Shown piece after piece: positions 17,866 through 27,823 of a stretch of 64,000 nucleotides of DNA. The number at the start of each line of letters is the position of its first letter. Within the stretch, counting starts at the first letter, position 1. The notes under the pieces were generated by a model. The model saw only the letters and a program-made list of their open reading frames with translations, was not told the DNA's origin and did not search any database. The position numbers were made by a program, and so were the translations under genes. The DNA is from Nitrospira sp. (GTDB lineage Bacteria; Nitrospirota; Nitrospiria; Nitrospirales; Nitrospiraceae): positions 62,001 to 126,000 of the forward strand of contig JALHMZ010000012.1 of the NCBI GenBank assembly GCA_022843785.1, given 5' to 3'.

Positions 17866-18408
17866 ATGTCTGACATCAGCAGAAGAACATTGGTGACCAC
17901 CGGCGCTTCTCTGCTCGCGACGGGCGCATCATTGATGATGCTACGGGGGGTAGAGGCCGCAACACATGATGCAGCCCATGATCCGATCCCACCGTCCACT
18001 AGGATCTCGGAACCTGCACTTCTTCACGCGTCAGAAAAAACGCCCGCCGCGGAACGCCACCACATGATGGATGAAATGACGCAATGTATTCAGCTCTGCC
18101 AGGACTGCCATGCGCTCTGCATCCAAGTGATCGGACATTGCTTAAGACTCGGAGGCCGCCATGCAGCCCCGGAGCACATCCGCTTATTAATGGATTGTGC
18201 GCAGATATGTACGACTACAGCGGATTATATGGCCAGAGGATCTTCATTTCACGATCGCACATGCAGCCTCTGTTCCGAAATCTGTAGGCTATGCGCAGAG
18301 AGTTGCGAGCAACTCCGGGGAGACGATCAATTGATAAAGCAGTGCGCCGAAATGTGCCGCCACTGTGCGGACTCTTGTGAGCGGATGGCACCGAAAGGGA
18401 CGGCGTAG
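17866..18408 (+). CDS. Tat-exported four-helix-bundle copper storage protein (Csp1-like)
   Basis: A 180-aa protein from the ATG at 17866, preceded by AAGGGGG. The N-terminus is a twin-arginine signal (DISRRTLVTTG, then a hydrophobic run), like Csp1 of methanotrophs. The mature part carries 16 cysteines, nearly all in CxxxC/CxxC pairs along helices (CIQLCQDCHALC, CSLCSEICRLCAESC, CAEMCRHCADSC), the pattern that lines the core of Csp bundles with Cu(I). Exported Csp proteins are thought to hoard copper for cuproenzymes or to detoxify it. The frame extends upstream to 17806 without a better start. Confidence 0.88.
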   Translation: MSDISRRTLVTTGASLLATGASLMMLRGVEAATHDAAHDPIPPSTRISEPALLHASEKTPAAERHHMMDEMTQCIQLCQDCHALCIQVIGHCLRLGGRHAAPEHIRLLMDCAQICTTTADYMARGSSFHDRTCSLCSEICRLCAESCEQLRGDDQLIKQCAEMCRHCADSCERMAPKGTA

Positions 18409-18429
18409 CCGCTCAATAACACCATGCAC

Positions 18430-18457
18430 GCCCGGTCGCCACTCCAGGCGGCCGGGC
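18430..18457 (+). terminator. Stem-loop after the copper storage gene
   Basis: GCCCGG and CCGGGC, with an inner GCC/GGC, make a stable hairpin about 20 bases after the stop. There is no T-run, so it may stabilise a 3' end or act as a Rho-type terminator. The gap to the next gene (18458-18799) shows nothing else recognisable. Confidence 0.4.
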
Positions 18458-18799
18458 CATGCGTAGAACATCAATCACACCTCGCCATTTATGCGGTGTC
18501 AGAAAATCACCCAGTGCTTGGGTCAGGAGACAAACGGGGGCGGGAATGTGTTCCGGCAGTTGAACGGCGCGGCATTATAGATCCTCGTCCATAGAATCGA
18601 AGTCTTCGGGTCCACTTGCCCTGGTCAGTCGTAGTACACAAATGCCCTGTTCATGGCAGCAACCCGCATGAGAAATGCTTGTATAACGGGGGACGTCCAC
18701 GCCAGAATGCGGCAGGTTGGTTCTCCGTACTCTATTTGCACCTATGTGTTCCAAGAGAAATTAGTATCCGGCGTTTCCCTTCGTGTCGTCAGTCAGCCT

Positions 18800-19237
18800 A
18801 TGAAAGATTGGTTTCTCTGGTATGTCCAGCAGGCTGCGCAGCACAAAGAATGGGCGATGTATCGTGATCGCTATCTTTGCCCCTGCTGTTTCATGCCAAC
18901 ACTGAGTGCGCGGGCCACGTATGAGGTTTGCGAGATCTGCGATTGGGAGGACGACGGGCAGGACTCGCTCGATGCGGATATCGTCCGGGGCGGACCGAAC
19001 GATAACTACTCCCTCCGCGAAGCGCGGACCAATTTTGCGCAGCACTTCACCATGTATCGGCCGGCCGACACGCGCCCATTTACCTTCGAGCAGATCGATC
19101 GCCGCTTCAAGGAGCAATTACAAACGATTCTCAGCGATGCCGTGTCGGACGGGTCTGAAGATAGCTGGCGTTGCGCCTTGGAGTCTGAGCTGGAAGTGTT
19201 CAAGACCCGCGCTAGACAGGATGGCCTGAGTCACTGA
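18800..19237 (+). CDS. CPCC-type cysteine-rich protein
   Basis: A protein of about 145 aa from the ATG at 18800; the frame is open upstream to 18653 but the extra residues look non-coding. The core has CPCCFMPTLSARATYEVCEICDWEDDGQD, two CxxC pairs of a presumptive zinc ribbon followed by the acidic segment and the GGPNDNYSLREARTNF helix that define the CPCC family. The function of the family is unknown. No strong ribosome site marks the start. Confidence 0.7.
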   Translation: MKDWFLWYVQQAAQHKEWAMYRDRYLCPCCFMPTLSARATYEVCEICDWEDDGQDSLDADIVRGGPNDNYSLREARTNFAQHFTMYRPADTRPFTFEQIDRRFKEQLQTILSDAVSDGSEDSWRCALESELEVFKTRARQDGLSH

Positions 19238-19371
19238 CTTCCGGCACATAAGTATCGGGCACCCGCAGGCCAAACTTTCTATGGGCGCGGTGCGTACATC
19301 TTGATATTCTTCCTACCCGGATAAGGCGAGATGCCTTGATTCGATCAGCGCATACGGAAGGAGTTGATTTG

Positions 19372-20298
19372 ATGAGCGTCTGGAAGCTTACACAACCAAG
19401 CAGATCGCTCAGGGCCTTCGTCTTGGCCTTGGCTTGTGTCCTGCTCACCGGCTGCTTGTTCATTGAGTCGCCGCAAGAAATAGAACAAGCTGGACCAGCC
19501 CATTCAGCGACTGTTCCGGCTACGAGCGAGGGCGATACGGCTTACATGAAGATCTGCCGTGCCAACAATGTCCCCATTCCACCTGATTGGAAACCCTCCG
19601 CATCAAAATGGGAACGCCACGGCAATCTCGTTACAATCTTGTTGACCCCCAATCATCTGGACAAGGTGCAGACCGACGACACGACGTTTGCGAGCGTTTG
19701 GTCGTATGCCTCCCCAATCGCTCGAGGTGCATGCCTTGCGCTTGGAAGGAACGGCGGTGCATTCCAAGTCATTTGTCAAAGCGCCACAACCGGGCATGCC
19801 TGTTTTTGGGGAAATGATACGAGTCAGACGAGTTCCCGTTGGACCCCGGAGACGACGGAAGTCACGATGGCTTCACTCCGCGATCCTGAGCAGGGATTTG
19901 CGCCAGGAACGGTGCCTTGCACCGAATGCCATCGCGGGACCAACGCGTTTCTCGTCGCCCCTGATGACCCGACATGGGCCACGGTGTTGAGGCCGGCCCA
20001 GGCTCGTCCGACGTTCACGACAAGGGTGGAGCAGTCATTGCCACCGGAACAAGCAGCGCCCGGTGGCATCACAATCCCCAATCCGCGCTTTATCCCGATC
20101 GGAGGGAAAACCGTGGCACTTAAGAATCCGCTTCCGACAATTCCAGGCTGCTCAGGAGCATGCCACGAGGCGCATTATGAAATCCTAGACAAAGGTCATA
20201 CGACTGAAGGCTATGTCAGGATACCGAGGCCCATGGGCCCCAACTGCGCGCGCAACTCTCCCGACAATGATCCGATCAGGAATTGCTATGCGAATTAA
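19372..20298 (+). CDS. Lipoprotein with cytochrome-c-type heme motifs
   Basis: A 308-aa protein from the ATG at 19372, preceded by AAGGAG at eight bases. The leader (LRAFVLALACVLLTGC) ends in a lipobox, so it is probably membrane-tethered outside the cytoplasm. Two cysteine-histidine motifs are visible in the C-terminal half, CTECH and CSGACH; the first is a canonical CxxCH heme site, the second has one extra residue. Several other cysteines lie between. I cannot name the family; a periplasmic mono- or diheme redox protein fits best. Confidence 0.65.
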   Translation: MSVWKLTQPSRSLRAFVLALACVLLTGCLFIESPQEIEQAGPAHSATVPATSEGDTAYMKICRANNVPIPPDWKPSASKWERHGNLVTILLTPNHLDKVQTDDTTFASVWSYASPIARGACLALGRNGGAFQVICQSATTGHACFWGNDTSQTSSRWTPETTEVTMASLRDPEQGFAPGTVPCTECHRGTNAFLVAPDDPTWATVLRPAQARPTFTTRVEQSLPPEQAAPGGITIPNPRFIPIGGKTVALKNPLPTIPGCSGACHEAHYEILDKGHTTEGYVRIPRPMGPNCARNSPDNDPIRNCYAN

Positions 20299-20328
20299 AA
20301 CGAGAAAGACAGAACGTTCGATGCAGAT

Positions 20329-20541
20329 TCATGACGAGGGAGACGGTTCACCCGGCGGCTCCTCGCACTTTTTGCAGTTCAGGACGGTGCCAAGATACTG
20401 ATTTCGTCCGGACTCCGTCAGCACCCAGGGCCGACTAAAGAACGGGGGCTGATGCCGCACATGCTGACCATGCCCGCAGGCCAGATCCGCCACCCAATCG
20501 TTCGCTTCATCCTGATGATAACCGACAATGGGTTGGTTCAT
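20329..20541 (-). CDS. DUF3565 family protein
   Basis: A 70-aa protein matching the DUF3565 pattern: GYHQDEANDWVADLACGHGQHVRHQPP, then RPWVLTESGR and a final cysteine pair (CKKC). The conserved Cys and His residues suggest metal binding. Function unknown. It overlaps no other gene. Confidence 0.85.
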   Translation of the reverse strand: MNQPIVGYHQDEANDWVADLACGHGQHVRHQPPFFSRPWVLTESGRNQYLGTVLNCKKCEEPPGEPSPSS

Positions 20542-20568
20542 AGGTGAAGGAATCGCCGATCAGGGCGG

Positions 20569-20790
20569 CTATGAGCCGGTCTGATAGATCACAGGCCGGT
20601 AACGTGGACGAGGAACGGGTTTGCCTTCGGCACGGGCTGCTTGTAGCCAGGTTTTTTTGGCGAGTTGCGCCTGTCTAAGCGCCTCTGCCGGCGTCTTACC
20701 AAAGGCTGAGCAGGCTTCGAGATCAGGAATGTCGGCAATGTAGCCCTTATCAGCGTCACTGTAGAAAATGTTGATGTGATAATCCTTCAT
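20569..20790 (-). CDS. hicB: HicB-family antitoxin
   Basis: A 73-aa protein with the partial RNase-H-like HicB fold: an INIFYSDADKGYIADIPDLEACSAFGKTPAEAL core and a helix that follows. The ATG at 20790 is preferred over a GTG at 20796 because GGAGA is spaced correctly for it. The hicA stop falls between that ribosome site and the ATG, so the two are tightly coupled. It would neutralise HicA and probably repress the operon, although no extra DNA-binding domain is seen in this short form. Confidence 0.85.
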   Translation of the reverse strand: MKDYHINIFYSDADKGYIADIPDLEACSAFGKTPAEALRQAQLAKKTWLQAARAEGKPVPRPRYRPVIYQTGS

Positions 20791-20792
20791 GA

Positions 20793-21047
20793 TCACTCTC
20801 CTGTTTCAAGGGTAAGATTATACCGTTCGACGATATCCAGCAACTGGCGTATCTGATACGGCTTTGCTTTGCCCCCAACGTCTTGAAGGTTGATGAGTTC
20901 CTTAATCCGGGGATGAACAAAGATGTGATGACTTCCTTTGGTTCTCGATAAACGATATCCGAACGCATGCGCAAGCGCGACAGCGTCGGTGAACCGCAGG
21001 TTTTTCGAGCCGGCAAGGGCTTTCGCCAGCAGTTTCTGTTTCTTCAC
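20793..21047 (-). CDS. hicA: HicA-family mRNA interferase toxin
   Basis: An 84-aa protein with the HicA double-stranded-RNA-binding-like fold; the catalytic histidine is in RTKGSHHIFVHP (His40 or His41). HicA cleaves mRNA independently of ribosomes. It is somewhat longer than the classical 55-60 residue form because of an N-terminal helix (KQKLLAKALAGSKNLRFTDAV). It precedes hicB, the usual gene order. Confidence 0.88.
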   Translation of the reverse strand: MKKQKLLAKALAGSKNLRFTDAVALAHAFGYRLSRTKGSHHIFVHPRIKELINLQDVGGKAKPYQIRQLLDIVERYNLTLETGE

Positions 21048-21094
21048 GAGAACATCCCGGTAGATAATTCCAGGGCACGCGCATTGCGGCTAGC

Positions 21095-21550
21095 CTACCG
21101 TTTCTCAAACGGCAGCTCCGGACGGTCAGCCGCTGAGTAGTAGGTCCACCGGCGCTCCTTGTCTTCATCGAAACTTCCAATAAAGACCACCTCACGGTCC
21201 AGATGTTGAAACTCGGAGAGCGCCGCCTGGCAGTCTTTCGGGTTGATGATCCGCGCATCGAATTGTCCGACAACGTAGATCATCCCTTTCGACGCCAGAA
21301 AGAGGTTTCGCCTGCTGGCGTACCCCGTGTTGGGAAACAGCTCCGTCGAGGAGGTGCAGCGGCCCTCCCCTTCAACCTTCAATGTGAGAACGTGCCGCGA
21401 GAGAAAGGGGTCGGTGGCCGTCCGCACGATCGTCAGGCGTACCTGTGCCGAGGGAATCTCCATGGAAACCGGGTCAGGCGTGTTGCTGTTGCATCCGGCG
21501 AGTAGCCATATAGCACTCCCCAGAACAACGCTTAGCCAGACATTTGTCAC
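21095..21550 (-). CDS. Uncharacterised lipoprotein
   Basis: A 151-aa protein with an N-terminal leader ending in the lipobox LLAGC. The mature body is mixed alpha/beta, with two further cysteines (GRCTSS and KDCQAAL) that might form a disulfide. Not recognised. Its start overlaps the end of the upstream GlcG/HbpS-like gene by four bases (ATGA), so the two are probably translated as one operon. Confidence 0.6.
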   Translation of the reverse strand: MTNVWLSVVLGSAIWLLAGCNSNTPDPVSMEIPSAQVRLTIVRTATDPFLSRHVLTLKVEGEGRCTSSTELFPNTGYASRRNLFLASKGMIYVVGQFDARIINPKDCQAALSEFQHLDREVVFIGSFDEDKERRWTYYSAADRPELPFEKR

Positions 21551-22101
21551 TTCGACATGCCTACCTTCGGTGCGGCGCCGATGGCATCAAGACCATCCTG
21601 CGCGCAGGCATCATCAAGATGCGCACCCGGCGCTCCACCGACACCGATCCCACCCACAATCTCGCCACTGACCTCAATCGGCAATCCACCCCCCAGGATC
21701 AACATGTCACTATTGATATCGCGCAACGCCTGCACCGTCGGCACCTTCATGATGAGATCTGCCAACTCCGTCGTAGGCCTGCGCGTACTCGCCGCCGTAT
21801 AGGCTTTTTTCCGGCTGCTGTCGACCGTATGCGATCCCGCTCCATCTGATCGTCCCATCGCGCGCAAAACGCCAGACCGATCGACCACAGAGACACTCAC
21901 ACGGTATCCATCCTTCTTGCAGGATTCCAGTGCGGCCTGAATCGCCTTGTTAGCAACTCCAAGGGGCAACACCGATTCTTTCGGCAACTCGTCGGCCAAT
22001 GCCGGAAGCGCTACCATCGGTCCATCTGCCAGTAGCACTATCGCGGCGGCCACTGCAATGAGCACCCATCGACTCTTTTGTGTATTCCTATTCAGTATCA
22101 T
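21547..22101 (-). CDS. GlcG/HbpS family (DUF336) exported protein
   Basis: A 184-aa protein with a signal peptide (hydrophobic 13-36) and the GlcG/HbpS core: GYRVSVSVVDRSGVLRAMGRSDGAG, then SRKKAYTAAS and a C-terminal GGGLPIEVSGEIVGGIGVGGAPG. In streptomycetes HbpS binds heme and senses redox stress; the wider family has no settled role. It heads a two-gene unit with the lipoprotein at 21095. Confidence 0.85.
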   Translation of the reverse strand: MILNRNTQKSRWVLIAVAAAIVLLADGPMVALPALADELPKESVLPLGVANKAIQAALESCKKDGYRVSVSVVDRSGVLRAMGRSDGAGSHTVDSSRKKAYTAASTRRPTTELADLIMKVPTVQALRDINSDMLILGGGLPIEVSGEIVGGIGVGGAPGAHLDDACAQDGLDAIGAAPKVGMSK

Positions 22102-22170
22102 TCCGCCTCCTCACTCGCATGATTCATGGTAGTTGGTCGCAGAAGTTGCGTGAGCCTTCGTATCTCGCCC

Positions 22171-22203
22171 TTCGACTCTGCTCAGGACGGTGAGCCAGTC
22201 GAA
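22171..22203. repeat. Short nested palindrome (REP-like)
   Basis: TTCGACT and AGTCGAA form the outer arms, and CTCA...TGAG an inner pair, separated by GGACGG. The element sits in the 200-base gap between the GlcG-like gene and the debranching enzyme. Similar CTCAGGACGGTGAG-type palindromes recur in many bacterial genomes as dispersed extragenic repeats. Confidence 0.5.
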
Positions 22204-22311
22204 CCGGTACTCGCAAGCAAAGATGATAACGCGCCCTCGCTCCGTCCAGCGCCTCACGGGACACAAGAAACGATGGGCGATTTTAGCAGAAGTGCTTGTG
22301 AGTCTGACAGA

Positions 22312-24384
22312 CTACCGTGAACGTTTCCGTGGTTTCAGTGTCTTTGCCTGTGAAGCGGCAAGCCCCTGAGTTTCTTTGCGGGAGCGTACGGTGATACGCC
22401 TGGGACGGGTGGTATTCGGTGTGATGGAAACTCCAAGATCCTCAATCATGGCGCGCAATGGTTCTGCAACTGACCAGGCTTGAGCCGGACACCCGCGTGG
22501 ATGATGCGGCGCATCGCCGTCAAAAATTTCAGAGACCTGTCCCACACAGGCCTCCCCGAGGTGTGCTTCCAGACCATTGAGAAACGATCTGGCTTGGGTC
22601 TTCGTCTTGGCGGTTTTCCCAAATACGGCAACCCACGCCGTGATGAACGGACCCAGCAGAAACGGCCAGACCGTCCCCTGATGATAGGCGCCGTCCCGTT
22701 CGACGACTCCCCCGTCATAATGTGGACAATACCTGTGGTCATTCTGAGAAAGCGTTCGCAATCCGACTGGTGTAAGCAGATACTCATGTACAACATGAAT
22801 AATGTTAACGGCCTGCTCCTTCGTCACCAGTTCGTCGCAAAGGGACAGGGCAAAGAGTTGATTGGGTCGGATCGATGCATCGCTGCCGCCTGGCCCATCG
22901 ATGACATCGTAGAGATATCCCCCCTCAGCATGCCAAAACTTTGCGCGGAAAGACTGAATCGCCCGCGCCCGATCCTCGCGGCATCGCACGGCATACGCCA
23001 CATCACCAAATCTCGCGGCGAGATCCGCCCCGACTTCCAGCGACCGTACCCACAACGCTTGAATTTCAACCGGCTTCCCTTGGCGCGGCGTGACCACCCA
23101 ATCTCCCACCTTGGCATCCATCCATGTCAGTTGCATGCCCGAGGCACCACCGGCAATGAGCCCGTCTCGATCCATGTGGATGTTGTAGCGGGTACCCCGG
23201 CGATAGCCGTTGATAATCTCTCGGACAGCCGGCCAGGCAGTGGCGCGAACGCGTGCCTCATCGTGACTGTAAGTCAGATACCGGCCAATCGCGTGGATAA
23301 ACCAGAGTGAGGAGTCGATCGTATTGTACTCCGGCTGTTCCCCGGCATCGGGGAAGCGATTCGGCACCATCCCTTCCGAGACATGGGCCGAAAACGATTC
23401 GATGATGCGCCAAGCTGTTTCATGCTGACCGGTGACAAGACATAGGCCCGGCAGGGAAATGAAGGTATCCCGTCCCCAATCGGTGAACCAGGGATAGCCG
23501 GCAATCACCGTCTGTCCGGTGCCTCGCTCAGAGAGATAGGCCCCGGCTGCCTGCTGGAGCGCAACGGCGAAGGAGTCTGCAGTCTGATTAGTTCGATTGG
23601 ATCGTTCGCGTCGCGTTGCCTCACGCTTCGCAAGCGCAGCCGTATTGAGCTGATCCGTCGCTTCAGTCGTCAACACCAGTGTCTGATCTACTCCAGTCTC
23701 CAATTCAAAGCCAAACTCGCCCGGCGACCACCAATCTTCTTCACAATCGAGCCCACGTTGGCGTTCAGCTGGAAATTGTATCCGCCTATACCAATCCGGT
23801 TCATGGCGATAGGTTCCGGAGTGGATAGCCCGCACTGAAGGCACATCGGAGTATGGCTGCCACACCACCCTAGCCGGCCCAATCGACGCATTCGTCGAAA
23901 GGCTCCTGTTTTCGTGATGGGTCATATGATAATCGCGCCCGCTCAGCATCGGCCGGACACGGAGAAGAATGGAGCGGTCCTTCGCGCCAACCAGCTTCCA
24001 GCGCACGATGACGAGATCCCGGCCGGACACGCAAAAGATATCGCGCTGAATGACGGCCTCACCGCAGTCAAAGGTCCATCGCGGCCACGGTGCCGAAGAG
24101 AATTCCGTGCATGCAACATATCCGGAAGGATGTACTGCGCCTGGATAGAGATTCGTCGAAAGAGGAATCGACCGGCCGTCGCAATCAATCCACTCGTCGA
24201 GATGATTCACCAGCACAAGACGATCAGCCGGAGGTCTGCGCGCAACCAGCAACAATGCATGGTACCGCCGGGTATTTGCGCCGGCTACGGTGCCCGATGC
24301 AAATCCGCCCCGTCCGTTTGTTTCAAGCCATTCCAGGCTCAGAGCCCGATCGAGATGTTGGCAATCCGCCTTCTCAATCTTCAT
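22312..24384 (-). CDS. Glycogen debranching enzyme, amylo-alpha-1,6-glucosidase family
   Basis: A 690-aa protein with the bacterial GDE layout: an N-terminal beta-sandwich domain (LEWLETNGRGGFASGTVAGANTRRYHALLL near the start, about residues 1-260) and an (alpha/alpha)6 catalytic barrel with FTDWGRDTF (300-308) and YNTIDSSLWF (about 353). It would remove alpha-1,6 branches from glycogen-like glucan. The basic C-terminal tail (PRRITVRSRKE, then KPRKRSR) is unusual. It lies downstream of a second glucan hydrolase on the same strand, suggesting joint turnover of storage polysaccharide. Confidence 0.88.
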   Translation of the reverse strand: MKIEKADCQHLDRALSLEWLETNGRGGFASGTVAGANTRRYHALLLVARRPPADRLVLVNHLDEWIDCDGRSIPLSTNLYPGAVHPSGYVACTEFSSAPWPRWTFDCGEAVIQRDIFCVSGRDLVIVRWKLVGAKDRSILLRVRPMLSGRDYHMTHHENRSLSTNASIGPARVVWQPYSDVPSVRAIHSGTYRHEPDWYRRIQFPAERQRGLDCEEDWWSPGEFGFELETGVDQTLVLTTEATDQLNTAALAKREATRRERSNRTNQTADSFAVALQQAAGAYLSERGTGQTVIAGYPWFTDWGRDTFISLPGLCLVTGQHETAWRIIESFSAHVSEGMVPNRFPDAGEQPEYNTIDSSLWFIHAIGRYLTYSHDEARVRATAWPAVREIINGYRRGTRYNIHMDRDGLIAGGASGMQLTWMDAKVGDWVVTPRQGKPVEIQALWVRSLEVGADLAARFGDVAYAVRCREDRARAIQSFRAKFWHAEGGYLYDVIDGPGGSDASIRPNQLFALSLCDELVTKEQAVNIIHVVHEYLLTPVGLRTLSQNDHRYCPHYDGGVVERDGAYHQGTVWPFLLGPFITAWVAVFGKTAKTKTQARSFLNGLEAHLGEACVGQVSEIFDGDAPHHPRGCPAQAWSVAEPLRAMIEDLGVSITPNTTRPRRITVRSRKETQGLAASQAKTLKPRKRSR

Positions 24385-24436
24385 CTTCCCCCACCATCTG
24401 CGCCGTCCTTACACTTTACGCCTCACCCCTTACCCC

Positions 24437-27130
24437 TCACGCTCCCTTTACTCCCCCGCTCTGCTGAATCAGCTTCGCCACCAATCCCGTCCACCCCGTC
24501 TGGTGGCTCGCACCGATGCCGGCCCCGTTGTCGCCATGGAAATATTCATAAAAGAGAATCCTGTCGCGCCAGAGCGGATCGTCTTGAAACTTCGCGGTGC
24601 CTCCGAACACAGGGCGACGGCCTGTGTTGTCGCGGAGAAAAATATGGGTGAGTCTGCGCGACAGCTCCGCCGCGATTTCATTCAGGGGAATCGACCGTCC
24701 GGATCCGGTCGGGTACTCGACCGTGTACTCATCGCCCAGAAAGTAATGGAACTTCTGGAGTGATTCGATGAGCAGATAGTTGACCGGGAACCAGATCGGC
24801 CCACGCCAGTTTGAATTGCCGCCGAAAACTCCGGTGCTCGACTCTGCCGGCTCATAATCGACGCGATATTCCATGCCCATGGCTGAGAGTGTGTACGGAT
24901 GATTCTTGTGGAAGCGTGACAAGGCGCGGATGCCATAGGGAGAGAGGAATTCATCCTCACTGAGCATATACCGCAGCACCGACTTCAGCCGCACGGAGTT
25001 GACCAGCGAGAGGAACCGCCGAACCTCTCCATCCCGCGATTGTGTCTCCACATGGGAGCTGAAATCCGGCCGGTTTTCAATGAACCACTGCATCCGGTGT
25101 TTAAACCTGGGGAGACGGTCGATCAGTTCGGAGTCCAGGGTCTCGACCGCAAAAAGCGGGATCAACCCGACAAGCGATCGTACTTTGAGTGGAACCGTCC
25201 GGCCGTCGGGCAAATGCAGGACATCGTAAAAAAATCCGTCTTCTCTGTTCCACAGCTCGATCTTTTCACCCCCGATATTATTCATAGCCCGGCAGATATA
25301 GACGAAATGCTCGAAGAACTTACTGGCGACATCTTCATACGCGCGGTTCTCACGGGCCAACTCCAGGGCAATCGACAGCATGTTCAGGCAATACATTCCC
25401 ATCCAGCTGGTCGCATCCGATTGTTCGATATGTCCCCCGGTCGGCAACGGCGCACTCCGATCGAATACCCCGATGTTATCCAACCCCAAAAAGCCGCCCT
25501 GGAAGATGTTCTTTCCCTCGGCATCCTTTCGATTGACCCACCAGGTGAAATTCAGCAGCAGTTTTTGGAATACCCGCTCGAGAAAGGTCCGATCGCCCAC
25601 ACCTCTCCGCTTTTTCTCGATCTTGTATACGCGCCAGGCCGCCCAGGCATGGACCGGCGGATTGACGTCGCCGAAGGCCCATTCGTACGCCGGGATTTGC
25701 CCGTTCGGATGCATATACCACTCACGGAGCATCAGAATGAGCTGCTCCTTTGCAAAAGTCGAATCCACGATCGCCAACGGAATACAGTGAAACGCCAGGT
25801 CCCACGCGGCATACCATGGATATTCCCACTTGTCCGGCATCGAGATGACATCGGCATTGTACAGATGCGTCCAGTCCGCATTACGCCCGCGAAGCCGATC
25901 ACACGGGGGTTCCGGCATGCCCGGATCCCCCTTGAGCCAGCGATTCAGATCGTAGTGATAGAACTGCTTACTCCACAGAAGCCCGGCGAAGGCTTGCCGT
26001 TGCACCAGCCGCGCATCGTGGGAGAGGCCCGGCGGCGCCAACTCATCGTAGAACTCGTCTGCTTCTAGGATTCGCTGCGTGAATACCGCGGTAAATTCAT
26101 CGGACGACAGTCCCTGCTCACCGTCCTCATTTGTAAAGCGCAGGTGGATCACTTCCGATGCTCCAGAGTCAAGAGTAAGGATGTAATGCGCCGCGGCCTT
26201 CGAGCCTACCTTGTCAGGATTAACTGCGCTTTTATGTGATGTTATGACATATTCATGAAAGCTATCCTTTACATAATTCGACCCGTCTACATCGCCATAC
26301 AGTCGCCGGCTATTCGTTTCATTCTCTGTGAATAACAACGCTGGTTGCCGTTCACAAAAGAGACGGCGCCGCCCATAATATTCGTGGTCTAACTCGATCA
26401 CGCTCATGCCTTTTGCCGCCGTTCCTTCCCGCATTCTCGGCCGACGGGCATCGAGCCCCCACGACCAGGTGTTCCGGAACCAGAGCGTGGGCAGGAGCGT
26501 GAGTTCAGCAGGGCCCGGTCCCTGGTTCGTAACCTGAATACGGATCAGTACATCTTCAGGACCGGCTTTGGCATATTCCACGGTGACATCAAAGTAGCGA
26601 TTGTCGTCAAAGACCCCCGTATCGATCAGCTCATATTCCGGATCCCGCTTGCCCCGGCGGCCATTCTCCTCAATAAGCTTTTGATAAGGAAATTCGGCCT
26701 GAGGGTATCGATAGAGATACTTCATGTAGGAGTGCGTTGGTGTTGAATCGAGGTAAAAATAATACTCTTTGACGTCCTCACCATGATTCCCTTCGTTGCC
26801 GGTCACTCCGAACAGCCGTTCCTTCAGAATAGGGTCTCGTCCATTCCAAAGGGCGATCGCGAAACAGATGTGCTGGTGGCGATCGGAAATCCCCGCAATC
26901 CCGTCCTCATTCCAGCGATATGCGCGTGACCGGGCGTGATCGTGAGGAAAGGCTTCCCAGGCAGTGCCGTGCGGACTGTAGTCTTCACGCACCGTGCCCC
27001 AGGCGCGTTCGCTGAGATAGGGCCCCCACCGCTTCCAATGTTCCGTCCGGCGGGCGTCTTCTTCCAGGCGCCGACACTCAGCTGATTGCGGTGTCTCAGA
27101 GAAGGATACTTTGGGGGCTGTGTCGGCCAT
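24437..27130 (-). CDS. GH63-family glucosidase (MGH1-like)
   Basis: An 897-aa protein containing an (alpha/alpha)6 barrel of the GH63 type. Recognisable stretches include [42 protein letters not shown] and [20 protein letters not shown]. The N-terminal 380 residues form beta-rich domains. Bacterial GH63 enzymes cleave alpha-glucosides; substrate is not predictable here, though the downstream debranching enzyme on the same strand suggests glycogen, trehalose or mannosylglycerate-type metabolism. The start at 27130 is the only one that includes the conserved N-terminal [23 protein letters not shown]. Confidence 0.88.
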   Translation of the reverse strand: MADTAPKVSFSETPQSAECRRLEEDARRTEHWKRWGPYLSERAWGTVREDYSPHGTAWEAFPHDHARSRAYRWNEDGIAGISDRHQHICFAIALWNGRDPILKERLFGVTGNEGNHGEDVKEYYFYLDSTPTHSYMKYLYRYPQAEFPYQKLIEENGRRGKRDPEYELIDTGVFDDNRYFDVTVEYAKAGPEDVLIRIQVTNQGPGPAELTLLPTLWFRNTWSWGLDARRPRMREGTAAKGMSVIELDHEYYGRRRLFCERQPALLFTENETNSRRLYGDVDGSNYVKDSFHEYVITSHKSAVNPDKVGSKAAAHYILTLDSGASEVIHLRFTNEDGEQGLSSDEFTAVFTQRILEADEFYDELAPPGLSHDARLVQRQAFAGLLWSKQFYHYDLNRWLKGDPGMPEPPCDRLRGRNADWTHLYNADVISMPDKWEYPWYAAWDLAFHCIPLAIVDSTFAKEQLILMLREWYMHPNGQIPAYEWAFGDVNPPVHAWAAWRVYKIEKKRRGVGDRTFLERVFQKLLLNFTWWVNRKDAEGKNIFQGGFLGLDNIGVFDRSAPLPTGGHIEQSDATSWMGMYCLNMLSIALELARENRAYEDVASKFFEHFVYICRAMNNIGGEKIELWNREDGFFYDVLHLPDGRTVPLKVRSLVGLIPLFAVETLDSELIDRLPRFKHRMQWFIENRPDFSSHVETQSRDGEVRRFLSLVNSVRLKSVLRYMLSEDEFLSPYGIRALSRFHKNHPYTLSAMGMEYRVDYEPAESSTGVFGGNSNWRGPIWFPVNYLLIESLQKFHYFLGDEYTVEYPTGSGRSIPLNEIAAELSRRLTHIFLRDNTGRRPVFGGTAKFQDDPLWRDRILFYEYFHGDNGAGIGASHQTGWTGLVAKLIQQSGGVKGA

Positions 27131-27480
27131 GCGGCCCTTTCATGGAACGACCTGATGACGACCTGAGCGTATCGATACCGCACCGCCAGGCGAAGCGACC
27201 GTTACGATGCTCTCATCCCGCGGCCAAATCAACTCATGCACAGACAGGGAGCGGCGTCCTCACACAGAGAAGCCCTGACCTCTTGTCGGTCGGTTTAGAT
27301 GCCGACTCAAGAGACCGCGCCGTTCCTCCGCGTGATACTCACGGGTTGGTCGAACGGAGAGCATGAACATTACAGGCCCGGATGGATGCTGCGGTTGGTT
27401 CGCCGCTACCGGACAGGCATCGCAATGGAAAGAAACCGGTCAGGAAATGAGAGGGGGGAGGAAGGGGGAACCGCGAAGGT
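27131..27480. other. Intergenic region without a recognised gene
   Basis: About 350 bases upstream of the GH63 gene. A plus-strand ORF at 27091-27366 overlaps the glucosidase start and has no ribosome site or recognisable motif, so I do not call it. Promoters of the glucan genes are presumably here but no clear boxes are visible. Confidence 0.4.
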
Positions 27481-27666
27481 CTAGCTCCAGACGACGCGTT
27501 CTTGATTCAACAGATAGTCGATGACCTCAATGCTATTCTGCATCTGCATCTGAGCTTGCTCAGACATAGGCAGGACCGCGCCCACCAGCTTGCCCGACTC
27601 CATGTCGTGGAGGGATGGAATGTTTTCGCCTCGAAACTTTTCATGATCACTGTGGAAGCTGGCCAC
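27481..27666 (-). CDS. Small uncharacterised protein
   Basis: A 61-aa acidic protein starting with GTG; a strong GGGAGG ribosome site lies six bases upstream, which makes it credible despite its size. It has no signal peptide. Its C-terminal half contains SEQAQMQMQNSIEVIDYLLNQE, likely one amphipathic helix. No family recognised. It may be a stress or adaptor protein, but nothing in the sequence decides this. Confidence 0.55.
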   Translation of the reverse strand: MASFHSDHEKFRGENIPSLHDMESGKLVGAVLPMSEQAQMQMQNSIEVIDYLLNQERVVWS

Positions 27667-27823
27667 GGGAGACCTCCCTGTTCCTGTTAAAACCTTTTCG
27701 GCTTCTTTTTCTACTACTTAAATGTACGCTGAAACCGAAATGCTCTATGCGCTTGAGAGAAAGCATAGCATATGCCTTCCCTTTATCATGGAACGCACCC
27801 ATCTCATTGTATTTAATAAATAA

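Noticed and set aside
25040..26068. 342-codon plus-strand ORF inside the GH63 gene
   Set aside because: It is a long shadow on the opposite strand of a well-supported glucosidase.
27091..27366. 91-codon plus-strand ORF upstream of the GH63 gene
   Set aside because: Overlaps the start of the glucosidase, no ribosome site, no motif.
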